The notes under the pieces are model-generated. The model saw nothing but the letters and a program-made list of their open reading frames with translations. It made no database searches and was not told where the DNA came from. Made by a program: the position numbers and the translations under genes. From DASZHJ01 sp035280245 (lineage in GTDB: Bacteria; Pseudomonadota; Alphaproteobacteria; ATCC43930; CGMCC-115725), in assembly GCA_035280245.1 (NCBI GenBank), contig DATEGF010000366.1, forward strand, positions 1-64,000: 64,000 bases of DNA, in the 5' to 3' direction. Below, in pieces: positions 37,024 to 46,040 of the stretch; position 1 is the stretch's first letter; the number at the start of each line of letters is the position of its first letter.

Positions 37024-38784
37024 GTGCCGCAGCGCGTCGAACGCAAGCTGGCAGCTATCCTGGCCGCTGACGTGGCAGGCTACAGCCGACTGATCGGTGC
37101 CGACGAGGAAGGCACGCTCAAGCGGCTCAAGGCGTACCGCAAAGAACTCATCGATCCCAAAATCGCCGAGCACCAAGGCCGCGTCGTGAAGGTCACCGGC
37201 GACGGCCTCTTGATAGAGTTCCCGAGTGCGGTGGCGGCATTGCGTTGTGCCGTTGAGGTTCAGCACGCGATGGCCGAGCGCAATGCGAGCGAGGCCGAGG
37301 ATCGGCGCATTGAATTTCGAGTGGGTCTCCACCAGGGCGACATTGTGGTGGAGGACGGCGATATCTTCGGCGACGGCGTCAATATCGCGGCGCGTCTCGA
37401 GGCGCTGGCCGAGCCCGGCGGTATCTGCGTATCGCAGCGCATCCATGAAGACGCCGTTGGAAAAGTCGATGTGACCTTCGAGGACATAGGGGAACAGCAG
37501 CTAAAGAACATCGCGCGACCGGTGCGGGTCCACAGGGTTCGGCGTGAGAGGAGCCAGGCAAAGGAGAAACCGGCGCTTGCACTGCCGGACAAGCTCTCGA
37601 TCGCGGTCCTGCCGTTCCAGAACCTGAGTGGCGACTCCGAGCAGGAGTACTTCGCCGACGGCATTGTGGAGGACATCATCACGGCGCTCTCCCGCTTCCG
37701 GCAGCTATTCGTGATCGCGCGCAACTCGAGCTTCACCTACAAAGGCCGGGCCGTGGACGTGAAGCAGGTGGCGCGCGAGCTGGGTGTGCGTTACGTGCTC
37801 GAAGGCAGTGTCCGTAGGGCGGCAAGCCGGGTCCGGATCGCGGGACAGCTCATAGATGGCTCGACCGGAGCGCATTTATGGGCGGACCGCTTCGAGGGTG
37901 CGCTCGAAGACATCTTCGACTTGCAGGACCAGGTGACCGCGAGCGTGGTGGGTGCGATCGCGCCGAGGCTGGAGCAGGCCGAGATCGAGCGCGCCAAGCG
38001 CAAGCCGACGGAGAGTCTGGACGCCTACGACTACTATCTGCGCGGGATGGCCAGCCTTTATCAGTGGACCCGGGAGGGCACGAGCGACGCGCTGCGCATG
38101 TTCTGTCGGGCGATCGAGCTCGACCCTGATTTCGCATCGGCCCACGGCATGGCCGCGTGGTGTTACTGCTTGCGAAAGGTAAGTAGTTGGATGATCGACC
38201 GCGCTCAGGAGATTGCCGAAACCGCAAGGCTGGCTCGGCGGGCCGTGTCGTTGGGCAGGGACGATGCGCCAGCGCTCGCCTTCGGCGGGTACGCGCTTGC
38301 CTATGTCGTCGGCGACCGCGACGACGGCGCTGCCTTCATCGATAGGGCGCTCGCGCTCAATCCGAATCTGGCGGCGGCGTGGATTTTCAGCGGCTGGGCG
38401 AGAATATGGCTCGGCGAGCCGGACGTGGCTATCGACCACCTCGCACGCGCCATGCGCTTGAGCCCACTGGATCCGCTCATGGCAAGGATACAAGCCGCAA
38501 CCGCGTACGCCCACTTCTTCGCCGGCCGATATGACGAGGCGTCGTCATGGGCCGGAAACGCATTACGGGATCAGCCGGATTACGTCGATGCATTGCGGAT
38601 CGCCGTCGCAAGCAACGCGCTCGCTGGGCGGCTGGAGCAAGCACAGAAAATTTTAGCACGGTTGCGGCAGCTCGAGCCTGCGCTGCGCGTTTCCAACCTG
38701 AGGGAAAGACTGGGACCTTACCGGCGACTCGAGGACCTCGCGAGATATGAAGAGGGCCTGCGGAAAGCAGGGCTGCCGGAGTAA
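37024..38784 (+). CDS. Class III adenylate cyclase with TolB-like and TPR regions
   Basis: 586 residues. Residues about 8-175 are a class III nucleotide cyclase domain: metal-binding Asp16 in ILAADVAGYSRLIG and Asp60 in KVTGDGLLIEF, and FGDGVNIAARLEALAEPGG for the transition-state Asn/Arg. A central segment (about 190-320, KLSIAVLPFQNLSGDSEQEYF) is the TolB-like N-domain commonly linked to these cyclases, and the C-terminal 250 residues contain TPR-like helical repeats (AIELDPDFASAHGMA, RALALNPNLAAAWIFSG). No membrane segment is evident, so it is probably cytosolic. The start is GTG 37024 with GAGG eight bases ahead. It is predicted to make cAMP; paralogues are often numerous in Rhizobiales. 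Confidence 0.9.
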   Translation: MPQRVERKLAAILAADVAGYSRLIGADEEGTLKRLKAYRKELIDPKIAEHQGRVVKVTGDGLLIEFPSAVAALRCAVEVQHAMAERNASEAEDRRIEFRVGLHQGDIVVEDGDIFGDGVNIAARLEALAEPGGICVSQRIHEDAVGKVDVTFEDIGEQQLKNIARPVRVHRVRRERSQAKEKPALALPDKLSIAVLPFQNLSGDSEQEYFADGIVEDIITALSRFRQLFVIARNSSFTYKGRAVDVKQVARELGVRYVLEGSVRRAASRVRIAGQLIDGSTGAHLWADRFEGALEDIFDLQDQVTASVVGAIAPRLEQAEIERAKRKPTESLDAYDYYLRGMASLYQWTREGTSDALRMFCRAIELDPDFASAHGMAAWCYCLRKVSSWMIDRAQEIAETARLARRAVSLGRDDAPALAFGGYALAYVVGDRDDGAAFIDRALALNPNLAAAWIFSGWARIWLGEPDVAIDHLARAMRLSPLDPLMARIQAATAYAHFFAGRYDEASSWAGNALRDQPDYVDALRIAVASNALAGRLEQAQKILARLRQLEPALRVSNLRERLGPYRRLEDLARYEEGLRKAGLPE

Positions 38785-38964
38785 TGGTGGCATGATGCGC
38801 GGCGACCTTATGTTGCCCGGGGCGGAGGTGGTTTGATCCAGTATGTCTCCTTTTGGCACATAACGGATGGCCGCTTCCGGCCCGAAAGCAGAAGCTCCCG
38901 GACAGCAGTCAGTCCGGATTTATGGGTTCACGTCCTAGGGCAGTTGTACGAACCAGGAGATTCC

Positions 38965-39603
38965 ATGACGCTCTCGAACGGTCTCATTCACAAGCACCCG
39001 GTGCCCGGACGCATCGTCAAGGAATGGGTAATGCCGGCGCGCGGCTACGCCGCCTTCGAGATGAAGGCGGGGCAGGTGCTGCGCCACGTCGACCTCGAGG
39101 GAAAGCAGGTGCCGGACGTGGTCTGCTTCAATGCCAAGGACCACGGCGAGTGCCTCAATCTCGGCAACACCTTGCTCTTGAACAAGCGGCGCGAGCTCGT
39201 GACGGGCAATGTGATCTACTCGATCATCTGCCGTCCCATGATGACCATCACGGGCTATTCGAACGAGCTCAGCTATTCCTATGGCCCCATGTGCAGCGAG
39301 GAGCTGAACCACATCCGCTACGGCGTGCCGAACACGCCGAATTGCCGCGGCAACCTCGCGCAGGCGCTGGGGCCCTGGGGCTTCAACTACCGCGACATCC
39401 CCAACGCCTTCGTGCCCTTCATGAACGTGCAGGTGGACAGTAAGGGCGCCATGGAGATCAAAGAGCCCACGAGCGTCGCGGGCGACTTCTACGATCTCCG
39501 CGCGGAGATGGACCTGCTGATCGGCCTCTCGAACTGCCCGCAGGAGCGCAACCCCTGCAACGGCTTCAACCCCACGCCCATGGGCGTGATCGTCTACGAG
39601 TAG
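38965..39603 (+). CDS. DUF1989 / urea carboxylase-associated family protein
   Basis: 212-residue protein of the DUF1989 group, often annotated as urea carboxylase-associated or urea amidolyase-associated. Typical segments are MPARGYAAFEMKAGQVLRHVDL near the start (core GYAAFEMKAGQ), GNTLLLNKRRELVTG, and the C-terminal CNGFNPTPMGVIVYE. ATG 38965 is preceded by AGGAG at a good distance; the frame open to 38833 is rejected. No urea carboxylase genes are in the window, so the family name should not be read as function here. Biochemically the family is poorly understood; cysteine- and histidine-containing motifs suggest metal binding. It converges on the cupin gene, 9 bases away. Confidence 0.83.
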   Translation: MTLSNGLIHKHPVPGRIVKEWVMPARGYAAFEMKAGQVLRHVDLEGKQVPDVVCFNAKDHGECLNLGNTLLLNKRRELVTGNVIYSIICRPMMTITGYSNELSYSYGPMCSEELNHIRYGVPNTPNCRGNLAQALGPWGFNYRDIPNAFVPFMNVQVDSKGAMEIKEPTSVAGDFYDLRAEMDLLIGLSNCPQERNPCNGFNPTPMGVIVYE

Positions 39604-39612
39604 CGGGGGCGA

Positions 39613-40146
39613 TCAGTCCTTGCGGAGGTGATGGTCGCGCCGGCGATAGAGGTCGTCGTCGGCGTAGCCCATGGTCTCCGGCTTGGCGCGCCCGAGCATG
39701 ACCTGGAAATAGACGGGCTCGAGGCCGTCGTTGATGTAGCCGTGGATCACCCCGGGCGGGCAGGAGATGCACTCCCACTTCCCGAGCCGCGTCTCCACGC
39801 GCTTCCCGGCCTCGTCTTCCAGGAAGACCGTCAAGAAGCCGTCGAGCACGAAGAAGACTTCCTCGACCTCGTGGGTGTGCGCGGCGTTTCCCTGACCCGG
39901 CGGCACGAACATGATGCTGAGCGTGAAGCCGCGCGGCGGAATGGCGTTGGGGTCGCCGTGCTTGCCGGAGCCGCCGCCGCCGATGAATCGGTGCTGGGCG
40001 CGCTTGTAGCCTTCGTGCTTCGCGTCCTCGAAGGCGTTCCAGTCCGGCGTCTTGTCGCGGAATCGACCGACGGATCGGCGGAGAATCTCCTCGATCGCCA
40101 CGCCCTCGAGCTCGGGCGGGCGGGGATGTCGGGCGACGATGCTCAT
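39613..40146 (-). CDS. Cupin domain-containing protein
   Basis: 177-residue single-domain cupin. The metal-site motif is His90-Thr-His92 with Glu96 in AAHTHEVEEVFFVLDG, and the second cupin motif has His135 in CPPGVIHGYIND. An N-terminal 50-residue helical arm precedes the barrel. Its ATG overlaps the stop of the molybdoprotein gene (ATGA), so the two are co-expressed and presumably act on the same compound. It could be a dioxygenase, isomerase or sensor-like cupin; no catalytic assignment is possible. Confidence 0.85.
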   Translation of the reverse strand: MSIVARHPRPPELEGVAIEEILRRSVGRFRDKTPDWNAFEDAKHEGYKRAQHRFIGGGGSGKHGDPNAIPPRGFTLSIMFVPPGQGNAAHTHEVEEVFFVLDGFLTVFLEDEAGKRVETRLGKWECISCPPGVIHGYINDGLEPVYFQVMLGRAKPETMGYADDDLYRRRDHHLRKD

Positions 40147-42518
40147 CGGGACTCTCCGATCTTGTTCCGGACACGGATGACGATCTGCTCGGGCTTGAGC
40201 GGCGTCTCGTTGAACTCGACGCCGAAGGGCGAGAGCGCGTCGGCGACAGCGTTCGCGATCGCCGACGGCGGCCCGATGGCGCCGCCTTCGCCCACGCCTT
40301 TGACGCCAAGCGGATTGAGCGGCGAAGGCGAGTGCAGGTGGATCATCTGGAAATCCGGCATCTCGTCGGCTCTCGGCAGCGCGTAGTCCATCAGCGAACC
40401 CGTGAGCAGCTGGCCCTCCGCATCATAGGCGAAGCCCTCGAGCAGGATGCCGCCCAGGCCCTGCGCGGCGCCGCCGGTGATCTGGCCCTCCAGCAGCAGC
40501 GGGTTGACGACGGTGCCGCAGTCATGCGCCACCGCATATTTCTCGATGGTGACGCGTCCCGTCTCGATGTCGACCTCGACGATCGCGGCATGGGTGGCGC
40601 TTGACCAGGTGACGGTCTGGGGCTCGAAGTGGAAGGTCTCCTCGAGACCGGGATCGACCCCTTCGGGCCGGCCATGGTCCCAGCCGGGCCGCGCGGCCTG
40701 CGCGATCTTGGCAAGAGACACGTTGCGTCCGGGCACGCCCACGATGCCGACGCCGCCGTCGCGGAGCTCCAGGTCCGCGGGCGCGCACTCCAGGAGGTGC
40801 GCCGCGATCGCCAGCACCTTCTTGCGGAGCCGCTCGCTCGCGTAGTGGATCGCGGCGGAGAGCGTGACCGTGCTGCGGCTCGCGACCGTGCCGTACCCCG
40901 TGGGAATGGCCGCGGTGTCCGCCAGCGACACGATCACGTCCTCCGGCGTCACCGACCAGGCGTCCGCAACGACTTGGGCAAAGATCGTCTCCATGCCCTG
41001 ACCCTGCGGGCAGGACCCACCGGACATGAGCAGCTTGCCGGTGGTGTCGATGCGCACCATCGCGCTCTCGAAGGGGCCGACGCCCGTGCCCTCGGTGTAG
41101 CAGCCGAGGCCAAGGCCGAGGTATCGGCCCTGGGCGCGCGCCTCGCGCTGTCGCCGGCGAAAGGCCTCGATGCCGCCGAGCGCCTCGAGCGCCTGCCGAA
41201 GCGCCGCGGGATAATCGCCGCTGTCGTAGACGATGGGCGCGCCGTCGCGATAGGGCAGGCCGACGGCATAGGGCATCTCGTCGGGGCGCACCATGTTGCG
41301 CAACCGTACCTCCGCGGGCTCGAGGCCGACCGCGGACGCCACGAGGTCCGTGGCCCGCTCCACCGCGAAGCTCGCCTCCGGCCGGCCCGCGCCGCGATAG
41401 GCAGCGCTCGGCACCTTGTTGGTCGCGGCGATCCGGGCGCTCGTGGAGAAATGCTCGACCTTGTAGGGCCCGAGCAGGTGCGCTGCCGTGTTGTAGATCA
41501 CGCCCGCGCCGATCAGGTTATAGGCGCCGCAGTCTGCGAGATACGCGTCCTTGAGCGCAAGGATGCGGCCCGCGTCGTCGAAGCCGATCTCGACGTCGTG
41601 GATCTGGTCGCGCGACTGCGTGGCGGAAATGAAATGCTCGCGGCGGTCCTCGATCCAGCGCACGGGGCGGCCGATCTTGCGAGCGAGGAACGGGATCAGG
41701 AGATCCTCGGGATAGACGTGGCCCTTAACCCCGAAACCGCCACCGACGTCCGGCGCCACGCAGCGCACGCGTGACTCCGGCAAGCGGAGAATAATCGCGG
41801 CCTCGCGCCGGACCCAGTGCACGACCTGGGTCGAGGACCAGATGGTCACCATGTCCGACCGCGAGTCGTGGACGCCGAGGACACCGCGGCACTCCATGGG
41901 AATGCCGCTGTAGCGGTGATGATAGAAGCGCCGCTTCAGCCGCTTCGGCGCACGCGCGAGCGCGGCGTCGACCGAGCCTTTGCCGATCGAGAACTGACCG
42001 ATGAGATTGGTCCCGAAGCGCTCGTGAACGAGGGTGGCGCCCGGGCGTACCGCCTGCTCCGGGTCGACCACCGCCGGCAGCGGCTCGAGTTCCAGCTGGA
42101 TCAGCTCGGCCGCGTCCTCGGCGGCATAGAGGCTTTCCGCCACCACCACCGCGACAGCCTCGCCGACGTGCCGGACCTTGTCCATTGCCAGCAGCGGCTG
42201 CTGCGGATTGTGCAGCGTGTGCTCGACTTGAGTGTGCCATTTGCTCGGCAAGGCCAGCTGCGCGTCGGGCGCCGGCGGCAGCTCGCGCGCAAGTTCCGCT
42301 CCATTGAGCGCGAGGACGACGCCGGGGGCCGCTGCGGCTCGGGAGACATCGACGGCGCGAACCCGCGCGTGCGCGACGGTGCTGCGGACGAACACCGCGT
42401 GCAGCATGCGCGGCAGCACCATGTCGGCGACGAATTGCCCCTGGCCCGTCAGCAGTCGCTGATCCTCGCGGCGCAGGATCGGGCGGCCGACGAAGCGGGA
42501 TGAATGCTGATTTGTCAT
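40143..42518 (-). CDS. Xanthine dehydrogenase-family molybdopterin-binding subunit (form II CoxL-like)
   Basis: 791-residue large subunit of a molybdenum hydroxylase. It has the aldehyde oxidase/xanthine dehydrogenase N-terminal (a/b hammerhead) domain and cofactor segments CVAPDVGGGFGVKGHVYPEDL (core VGGGFGVKG), the active-site loop AYRGAGRPE near residue 373, and GSCPQGQGMETIFAQ. AYRGAGR marks form II CoxL-like enzymes; true CO dehydrogenase has AYRCSFR. The FAD (CoxM-like) and 2Fe-2S (CoxS-like) subunits normally next to it are absent in this window. The ATG at 42518 is chosen over an upstream TTG. It probably hydroxylates an aromatic, heterocyclic or aldehyde substrate. Divergent from the ABC importer operon. 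Confidence 0.9.
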   Translation of the reverse strand: MTNQHSSRFVGRPILRREDQRLLTGQGQFVADMVLPRMLHAVFVRSTVAHARVRAVDVSRAAAAPGVVLALNGAELARELPPAPDAQLALPSKWHTQVEHTLHNPQQPLLAMDKVRHVGEAVAVVVAESLYAAEDAAELIQLELEPLPAVVDPEQAVRPGATLVHERFGTNLIGQFSIGKGSVDAALARAPKRLKRRFYHHRYSGIPMECRGVLGVHDSRSDMVTIWSSTQVVHWVRREAAIILRLPESRVRCVAPDVGGGFGVKGHVYPEDLLIPFLARKIGRPVRWIEDRREHFISATQSRDQIHDVEIGFDDAGRILALKDAYLADCGAYNLIGAGVIYNTAAHLLGPYKVEHFSTSARIAATNKVPSAAYRGAGRPEASFAVERATDLVASAVGLEPAEVRLRNMVRPDEMPYAVGLPYRDGAPIVYDSGDYPAALRQALEALGGIEAFRRRQREARAQGRYLGLGLGCYTEGTGVGPFESAMVRIDTTGKLLMSGGSCPQGQGMETIFAQVVADAWSVTPEDVIVSLADTAAIPTGYGTVASRSTVTLSAAIHYASERLRKKVLAIAAHLLECAPADLELRDGGVGIVGVPGRNVSLAKIAQAARPGWDHGRPEGVDPGLEETFHFEPQTVTWSSATHAAIVEVDIETGRVTIEKYAVAHDCGTVVNPLLLEGQITGGAAQGLGGILLEGFAYDAEGQLLTGSLMDYALPRADEMPDFQMIHLHSPSPLNPLGVKGVGEGGAIGPPSAIANAVADALSPFGVEFNETPLKPEQIVIRVRNKIGESR

Positions 42519-42705
42519 GGCGGGATTGCAGTTTGGGATTTTCGCAGGCGTTTCCAAGATGACAGGGAGACAGCGAGGCAGCGAGATGATTGAGCTGACT
42601 ATGCGTAAAGCGCAGCACGCTTCACTTTGCCACCAGGCCGCTTATTCGTACAGAATGAGCCGGAAGCTGGCCTTAGATTGGAAAAGTGGGGACGGGGAGG
42701 AAACC
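42519..42705. promoter_or_regulatory. Divergent promoter region, molybdoprotein versus ABC importer
   Basis: About 187 bases between divergent starts, so it must contain promoters for both transcripts. A small inverted repeat AAGCG-N5-CGCTT (42608-42622) is the only operator-like element I notice, and it is weak. A strong ribosome-binding site (GGGGAGG) precedes the binding-protein ATG at 42706. Confidence 0.35.
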
Positions 42706-43959
42706 ATGTGGAAAACCTTTTCTCTAGGGATCGTCGCACTCGCAGTCGCGACGCTACCCTGCGGTCAACAAGCCGCCGCCGCCGACGCGTCGTTCACGCT
42801 CAAATATGGCGTGCTCGCGGGCTTGACCGGCGACCCCGCGCCCAGCGGGCAGGGCTGGAACGAGGCGGCGCGCCTCGCCGTCGACCAGGCGGCGGCGACG
42901 CTGAAGGCGATGAACCTCTCCGGCATCTCCGTCGAGCTCGCGGACTCCCAGGACAGCCAGGGCAACGCCCAGGCGGGCGTCGAGGCCGCGCAGAAGCTGG
43001 TGCAGATCGACCGCGTCAACGTGATCATCGGCGACTTCTACAGCTCCGTCACCTCGGCCGCGGCGACCGCGGTCGCGATCCCGAACAATGTCCTGATGTT
43101 CACGGGCGGCACCAGCCCGGCGCTCAGCAAGCTCAACACCGGCCCGACGCCGCTGCTCTGGCAGCCCGTCGCCGCCGACGACGTGCAGGGCCGCGTCCTC
43201 GCCAAGATCGTCGCCGACGCGCTCGGCAAGACCGCGAAGGTCAACGTCGGCGCGCGGAACGACGCCTACGGCACCAACCTCTCGAACGTCTTCAAGGAGG
43301 CCTGGCTCGCCGGTGGCGGCACGATCCCGAAATTCGTGATCTATAATCACCAGCAGCCGACACTCGACAGCGAGGCGCAGCAGCTGGTCGAGGGCGAGCC
43401 CGATGGCTGGCTCTTCATCGATTTCTGCAACACCTTCGAGAAGCTGGCCCAGCCGCTGACGCGGACGGGCAAGTGGGATGCCGGGAAGAGCTTCGGCTCC
43501 GACACGCTCAACGATTGCGGCAGCCGCGGCAGCAAGAATTACCCGGGCATGCGCGCCACCATCGCGAATGCCTCGTCGGGCGCGTCGTTCCCCGCCTTCA
43601 AAGCGCTCTTCGAGCAGAAGGCGAAGCAGGGCGTGAAGTTCCAAGCCTTCCTCGCGGAGTCCTTCGACAGCGTGTTCGTGGCGCTGCTGGCGGCGGTCGA
43701 GGCGAAGTCGTCGGACCCGCTCAAGATCGCCGAGCACGTCGTGTCCGTCACCAACGATCCCGGCACGCCCTACACGTTCGAGCAGCTCGACAAGGCGATC
43801 ACCGATCTGCTCGCCGGCAAGAAGGTGCATTTCATCGGCGCCACCGGGCCAATCCAATTCGCCGCCACGGGCCGCGTGACCGCGACCGCCTACGACATCT
43901 GGCAGCACAAGCCCGATGGCTCGTCGGCGGTGGTGGCCACCATCAAGTTCCAGCCGTAG
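42706..43959 (+). CDS. ABC transporter substrate-binding protein, LivJ/LivK type
   Basis: 417-residue periplasmic binding protein of the hydrophobic amino acid uptake (HAAT) class. A Sec signal peptide is visible (Lys3, a hydrophobic run to about residue 20, then QQAAAADA cleavage region), followed by the type I binding fold starting LKYGVLAGLTGDPAPSG. GGAGG before ATG 42706 fixes the start; the upstream codons are non-coding. It is the first gene of an operon with two permeases and two ATPases, separated from them by a 200-base spacer holding a palindromic repeat. The class also imports amides, urea, aromatic acids and other small molecules, so leucine need not be the ligand. Confidence 0.9.
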   Translation: MWKTFSLGIVALAVATLPCGQQAAAADASFTLKYGVLAGLTGDPAPSGQGWNEAARLAVDQAAATLKAMNLSGISVELADSQDSQGNAQAGVEAAQKLVQIDRVNVIIGDFYSSVTSAAATAVAIPNNVLMFTGGTSPALSKLNTGPTPLLWQPVAADDVQGRVLAKIVADALGKTAKVNVGARNDAYGTNLSNVFKEAWLAGGGTIPKFVIYNHQQPTLDSEAQQLVEGEPDGWLFIDFCNTFEKLAQPLTRTGKWDAGKSFGSDTLNDCGSRGSKNYPGMRATIANASSGASFPAFKALFEQKAKQGVKFQAFLAESFDSVFVALLAAVEAKSSDPLKIAEHVVSVTNDPGTPYTFEQLDKAITDLLAGKKVHFIGATGPIQFAATGRVTATAYDIWQHKPDGSSAVVATIKFQP

Positions 43960-43984
43960 TACTCGGATTCATGATGCTGCGTCA

Positions 43985-44105
43985 CACCCCCTCACCCCAA
44001 CCCTCTCCCCGGTGGGGCGAGGGAGCAATACTGCGCCGCTCATTTTCCTCTCCCCTCGGGGAGAGGAAGGGGCCTGCCGCGAAGCGGCGGGAAGGTGAGG
44101 GGGCG
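43985..44105. repeat. Palindromic intergenic repeat (CCCCTCACCC type)
   Basis: A compound palindrome. Outer arms CCCCCTCACC (43987-43996) and GGTGAGGGGG (44094-44103) pair perfectly. Inside are a perfect hairpin CCTCTCCCC/GGGGAGAGG (44047-44055 with 44058-44066) and a small CCGC-GAA-GCGG hairpin (44077-44087). This matches a repeat style common in intergenic DNA of proteobacteria. It lies between the binding-protein gene and the permease genes of one operon and would fold strongly in the mRNA. Confidence 0.8.
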
Positions 44106-44163
44106 CGTCACCGAATGCCGATCTCGGGTACGAAGCACTCGGGCGCGCCAATTTGAGGTTATA

Positions 44164-45060
44164 GTGGAAGGTAGCCTGCACGAGCTCGCGCAGCTGATCC
44201 TCAACGGCGTCATCACCGGCACGATCCTGGCGCTCACCGGCGTGGGTGCCACCCTGGTGTTCGGCATTCACCGGATCGCGAATTTCGCGCACGGCGAATA
44301 CCTCACGTTCGGCGCCTATATGGGGCTGATCCTCAACACCGGGCTCGGGCAGAACCTGGCGGTCTCCGCGCTGGGCGCGGTGGTGGGGACCGCGCTGCTG
44401 GCGCTTGCGGTGCATCTCCTGGTGCTGAAGCCGCTGCGCGGCCGCGGCCTGGTGGCGATGTCGCTGATCACCGTCGGCATCGGGCTGATGCTGCGGAACG
44501 CCGTCTTCATGGTGGCCGGACCGCAGATCCGGCAATACGCCATCGACCAGAGCGCGGTCTCCGACCTCGGGATCGCGCGGATCTCGCCGGGGCAGCTGGT
44601 GGCGATCGTCATCACGGTGGTGGTGGCGCCGGCGATGGCGCTCTTCCTGGGACGGACGCCGCTGGGCAAGTCGATGCGCGCGGTCGCCGACAATCGCGAT
44701 CTCGCGGCGGTGGCGGGGATCGATGTCGAGCGCGTCGGCGCTTACGTCTGGCTGCTCGCCGGCGGACTCGCGGGCCTCGGCGGCACCATGTTCGCGGCGG
44801 TACAGGGCGCCTTCGATCCGAACCTCGGCTTCGAGGTGTTGTTCCTGATCTTCACGACTGTCGTGCTGGGCGGCATCGGTAGCGCCTATGGGGCGCTGGT
44901 GGCAGGTCTGGTCCTGGGCCTGGTGATGGAGCTCTCGACCTGGAGCGGATTGGCGGGCGGCCTCGAGGCGCGGTTCAAGCCGGTGCTGGCATTCGTCGCA
45001 CTGATCGGCCTGCTGCTCTACCGGCCCCAGGGCCTGTTCGGCCGCGCGAGGATCCTCTGA
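44164..45060 (+). CDS. ABC transporter permease, LivH type
   Basis: 298-residue inner-membrane permease of the branched-chain amino acid family, with about eight hydrophobic segments. Landmarks are GVGATLVFGIHRIANFAHG (core FGIHRIANFAHGE), the cytoplasmic loop PLGKSMRAVADNRDLAAVAGID and the C-terminal YRPQGLFGR. I chose the GTG at 44164 with GAGG five bases before, because the first transmembrane segment follows directly; the longer frame from 44095 runs into the palindromic repeat. Its stop overlaps the next permease start (TGATG). Confidence 0.9.
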   Translation: MEGSLHELAQLILNGVITGTILALTGVGATLVFGIHRIANFAHGEYLTFGAYMGLILNTGLGQNLAVSALGAVVGTALLALAVHLLVLKPLRGRGLVAMSLITVGIGLMLRNAVFMVAGPQIRQYAIDQSAVSDLGIARISPGQLVAIVITVVVAPAMALFLGRTPLGKSMRAVADNRDLAAVAGIDVERVGAYVWLLAGGLAGLGGTMFAAVQGAFDPNLGFEVLFLIFTTVVLGGIGSAYGALVAGLVLGLVMELSTWSGLAGGLEARFKPVLAFVALIGLLLYRPQGLFGRARIL

Positions 45061-46040
45061 TGGATTTTCTCAATCCGGCGTTCTGGACTTTTGTCGCGGT
45101 GGTCGCCGGCATCTACGCGATCCTCTCGCTGGGTCTCTACGTGCAATTCTCGCTGGCGGGCCTGCCGAACTTCGGCCACGTCGCCTTCATGGCGGTCGCG
45201 GCCTACACCATGGCGATCCTGGTCGTGCGGTATGCCGTGCCGATGCCGCTCGCGGCGGGCGCCGGCATCGTCGGTGCCGTGCTGCTCGCGCTGATCCTGG
45301 GGATACCGACGCTCCGATTGCGTGCGGATTATCTGGCGATCGCCACCGTCGCCGGCGGCGAGATCATCCGCTACCTCGCGATGAACCTGCCGGACCTCAC
45401 CGGCGGTCCGATCGGCTCCATCGGCTTGCTCGGGCCGGGGCAGATCGCGATGTACAACGGCGACTGGCTCGCCTTCCTCGATCGCATCGGCGCGAATCTC
45501 TCCACGCTGGTGGGTGTCCGCGTGAGCAGGGATGCCGTCGCCGCAATCCTGGTCTGGCTGCTTGCGGGCTTGCTGGTGCTGGTGCTCTGGCGCTGCGAGC
45601 GCTCGCCCTGGGGCCGCGTGCTCAAGGGCATCCGCGAGGACGAGGCCGCGGTCACCGCCGTCGGCAAGAACGTGTTCGCCTTCAAGCTCCAGGCGCTGAT
45701 GCTGGGCGCGGTGCTGGCGGCGGTCGCGGGACTGCTGCTGGCCTGGCAGATCGGTGTGTTCAGCCCCGAGGACTATCAGCCGACGCTCACCTTCTACGCC
45801 TATTTGATCCTGATCCTCGGTGGCATGAACCGGCTGCTGGCGATCCCCGTGGGCGCGATCGCTTTCAGCCTGCTCTATTCCGGTACCAGGCTCCTCAATT
45901 TCTTCCCGCTATCGTTGATCGATTCGGGATCGCGGGCCTTCCTGCGGCTGTTCCTGGTCGGGTTCCTGCTGGTGCTGCTGATGGCCGTCAGGCCCCAGGG
46001 CATGCTGGGCAACCGGCGCGAGCTCCTGCTGGAGAGATGA
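45060..46040 (+). CDS. ABC transporter permease, LivM type
   Basis: 326-residue inner-membrane partner of the LivH-type permease, with roughly nine to ten hydrophobic segments. FSLAGLPNFGHVAFMAVAAY is the LivM start pattern (core LPNFGHVAFM), the coupling loop is SPWGRVLKGIREDEAAVTAVGKN, and the C-terminus MAVRPQGMLGNRRE is typical. ATG 45060 overlaps the preceding stop by one base; the end overlaps the ATPase gene by four bases. With the two ATPases it forms the complete membrane part of the importer. Confidence 0.92.
   Translation: MDFLNPAFWTFVAVVAGIYAILSLGLYVQFSLAGLPNFGHVAFMAVAAYTMAILVVRYAVPMPLAAGAGIVGAVLLALILGIPTLRLRADYLAIATVAGGEIIRYLAMNLPDLTGGPIGSIGLLGPGQIAMYNGDWLAFLDRIGANLSTLVGVRVSRDAVAAILVWLLAGLLVLVLWRCERSPWGRVLKGIREDEAAVTAVGKNVFAFKLQALMLGAVLAAVAGLLLAWQIGVFSPEDYQPTLTFYAYLILILGGMNRLLAIPVGAIAFSLLYSGTRLLNFFPLSLIDSGSRAFLRLFLVGFLLVLLMAVRPQGMLGNRRELLLER

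Noticed and set aside
40143..42518. True aerobic CO dehydrogenase large subunit
   Set aside because: The active-site loop is AYRGAGR, not AYRCSFR, and the CoxM and CoxS partners are missing.
43985..44105. Riboswitch or CRISPR-like repeat in the importer operon
   Set aside because: The stretch is explained by nested palindromes of a common intergenic repeat; there are no spaced direct repeats and no conserved aptamer core is recognisable.
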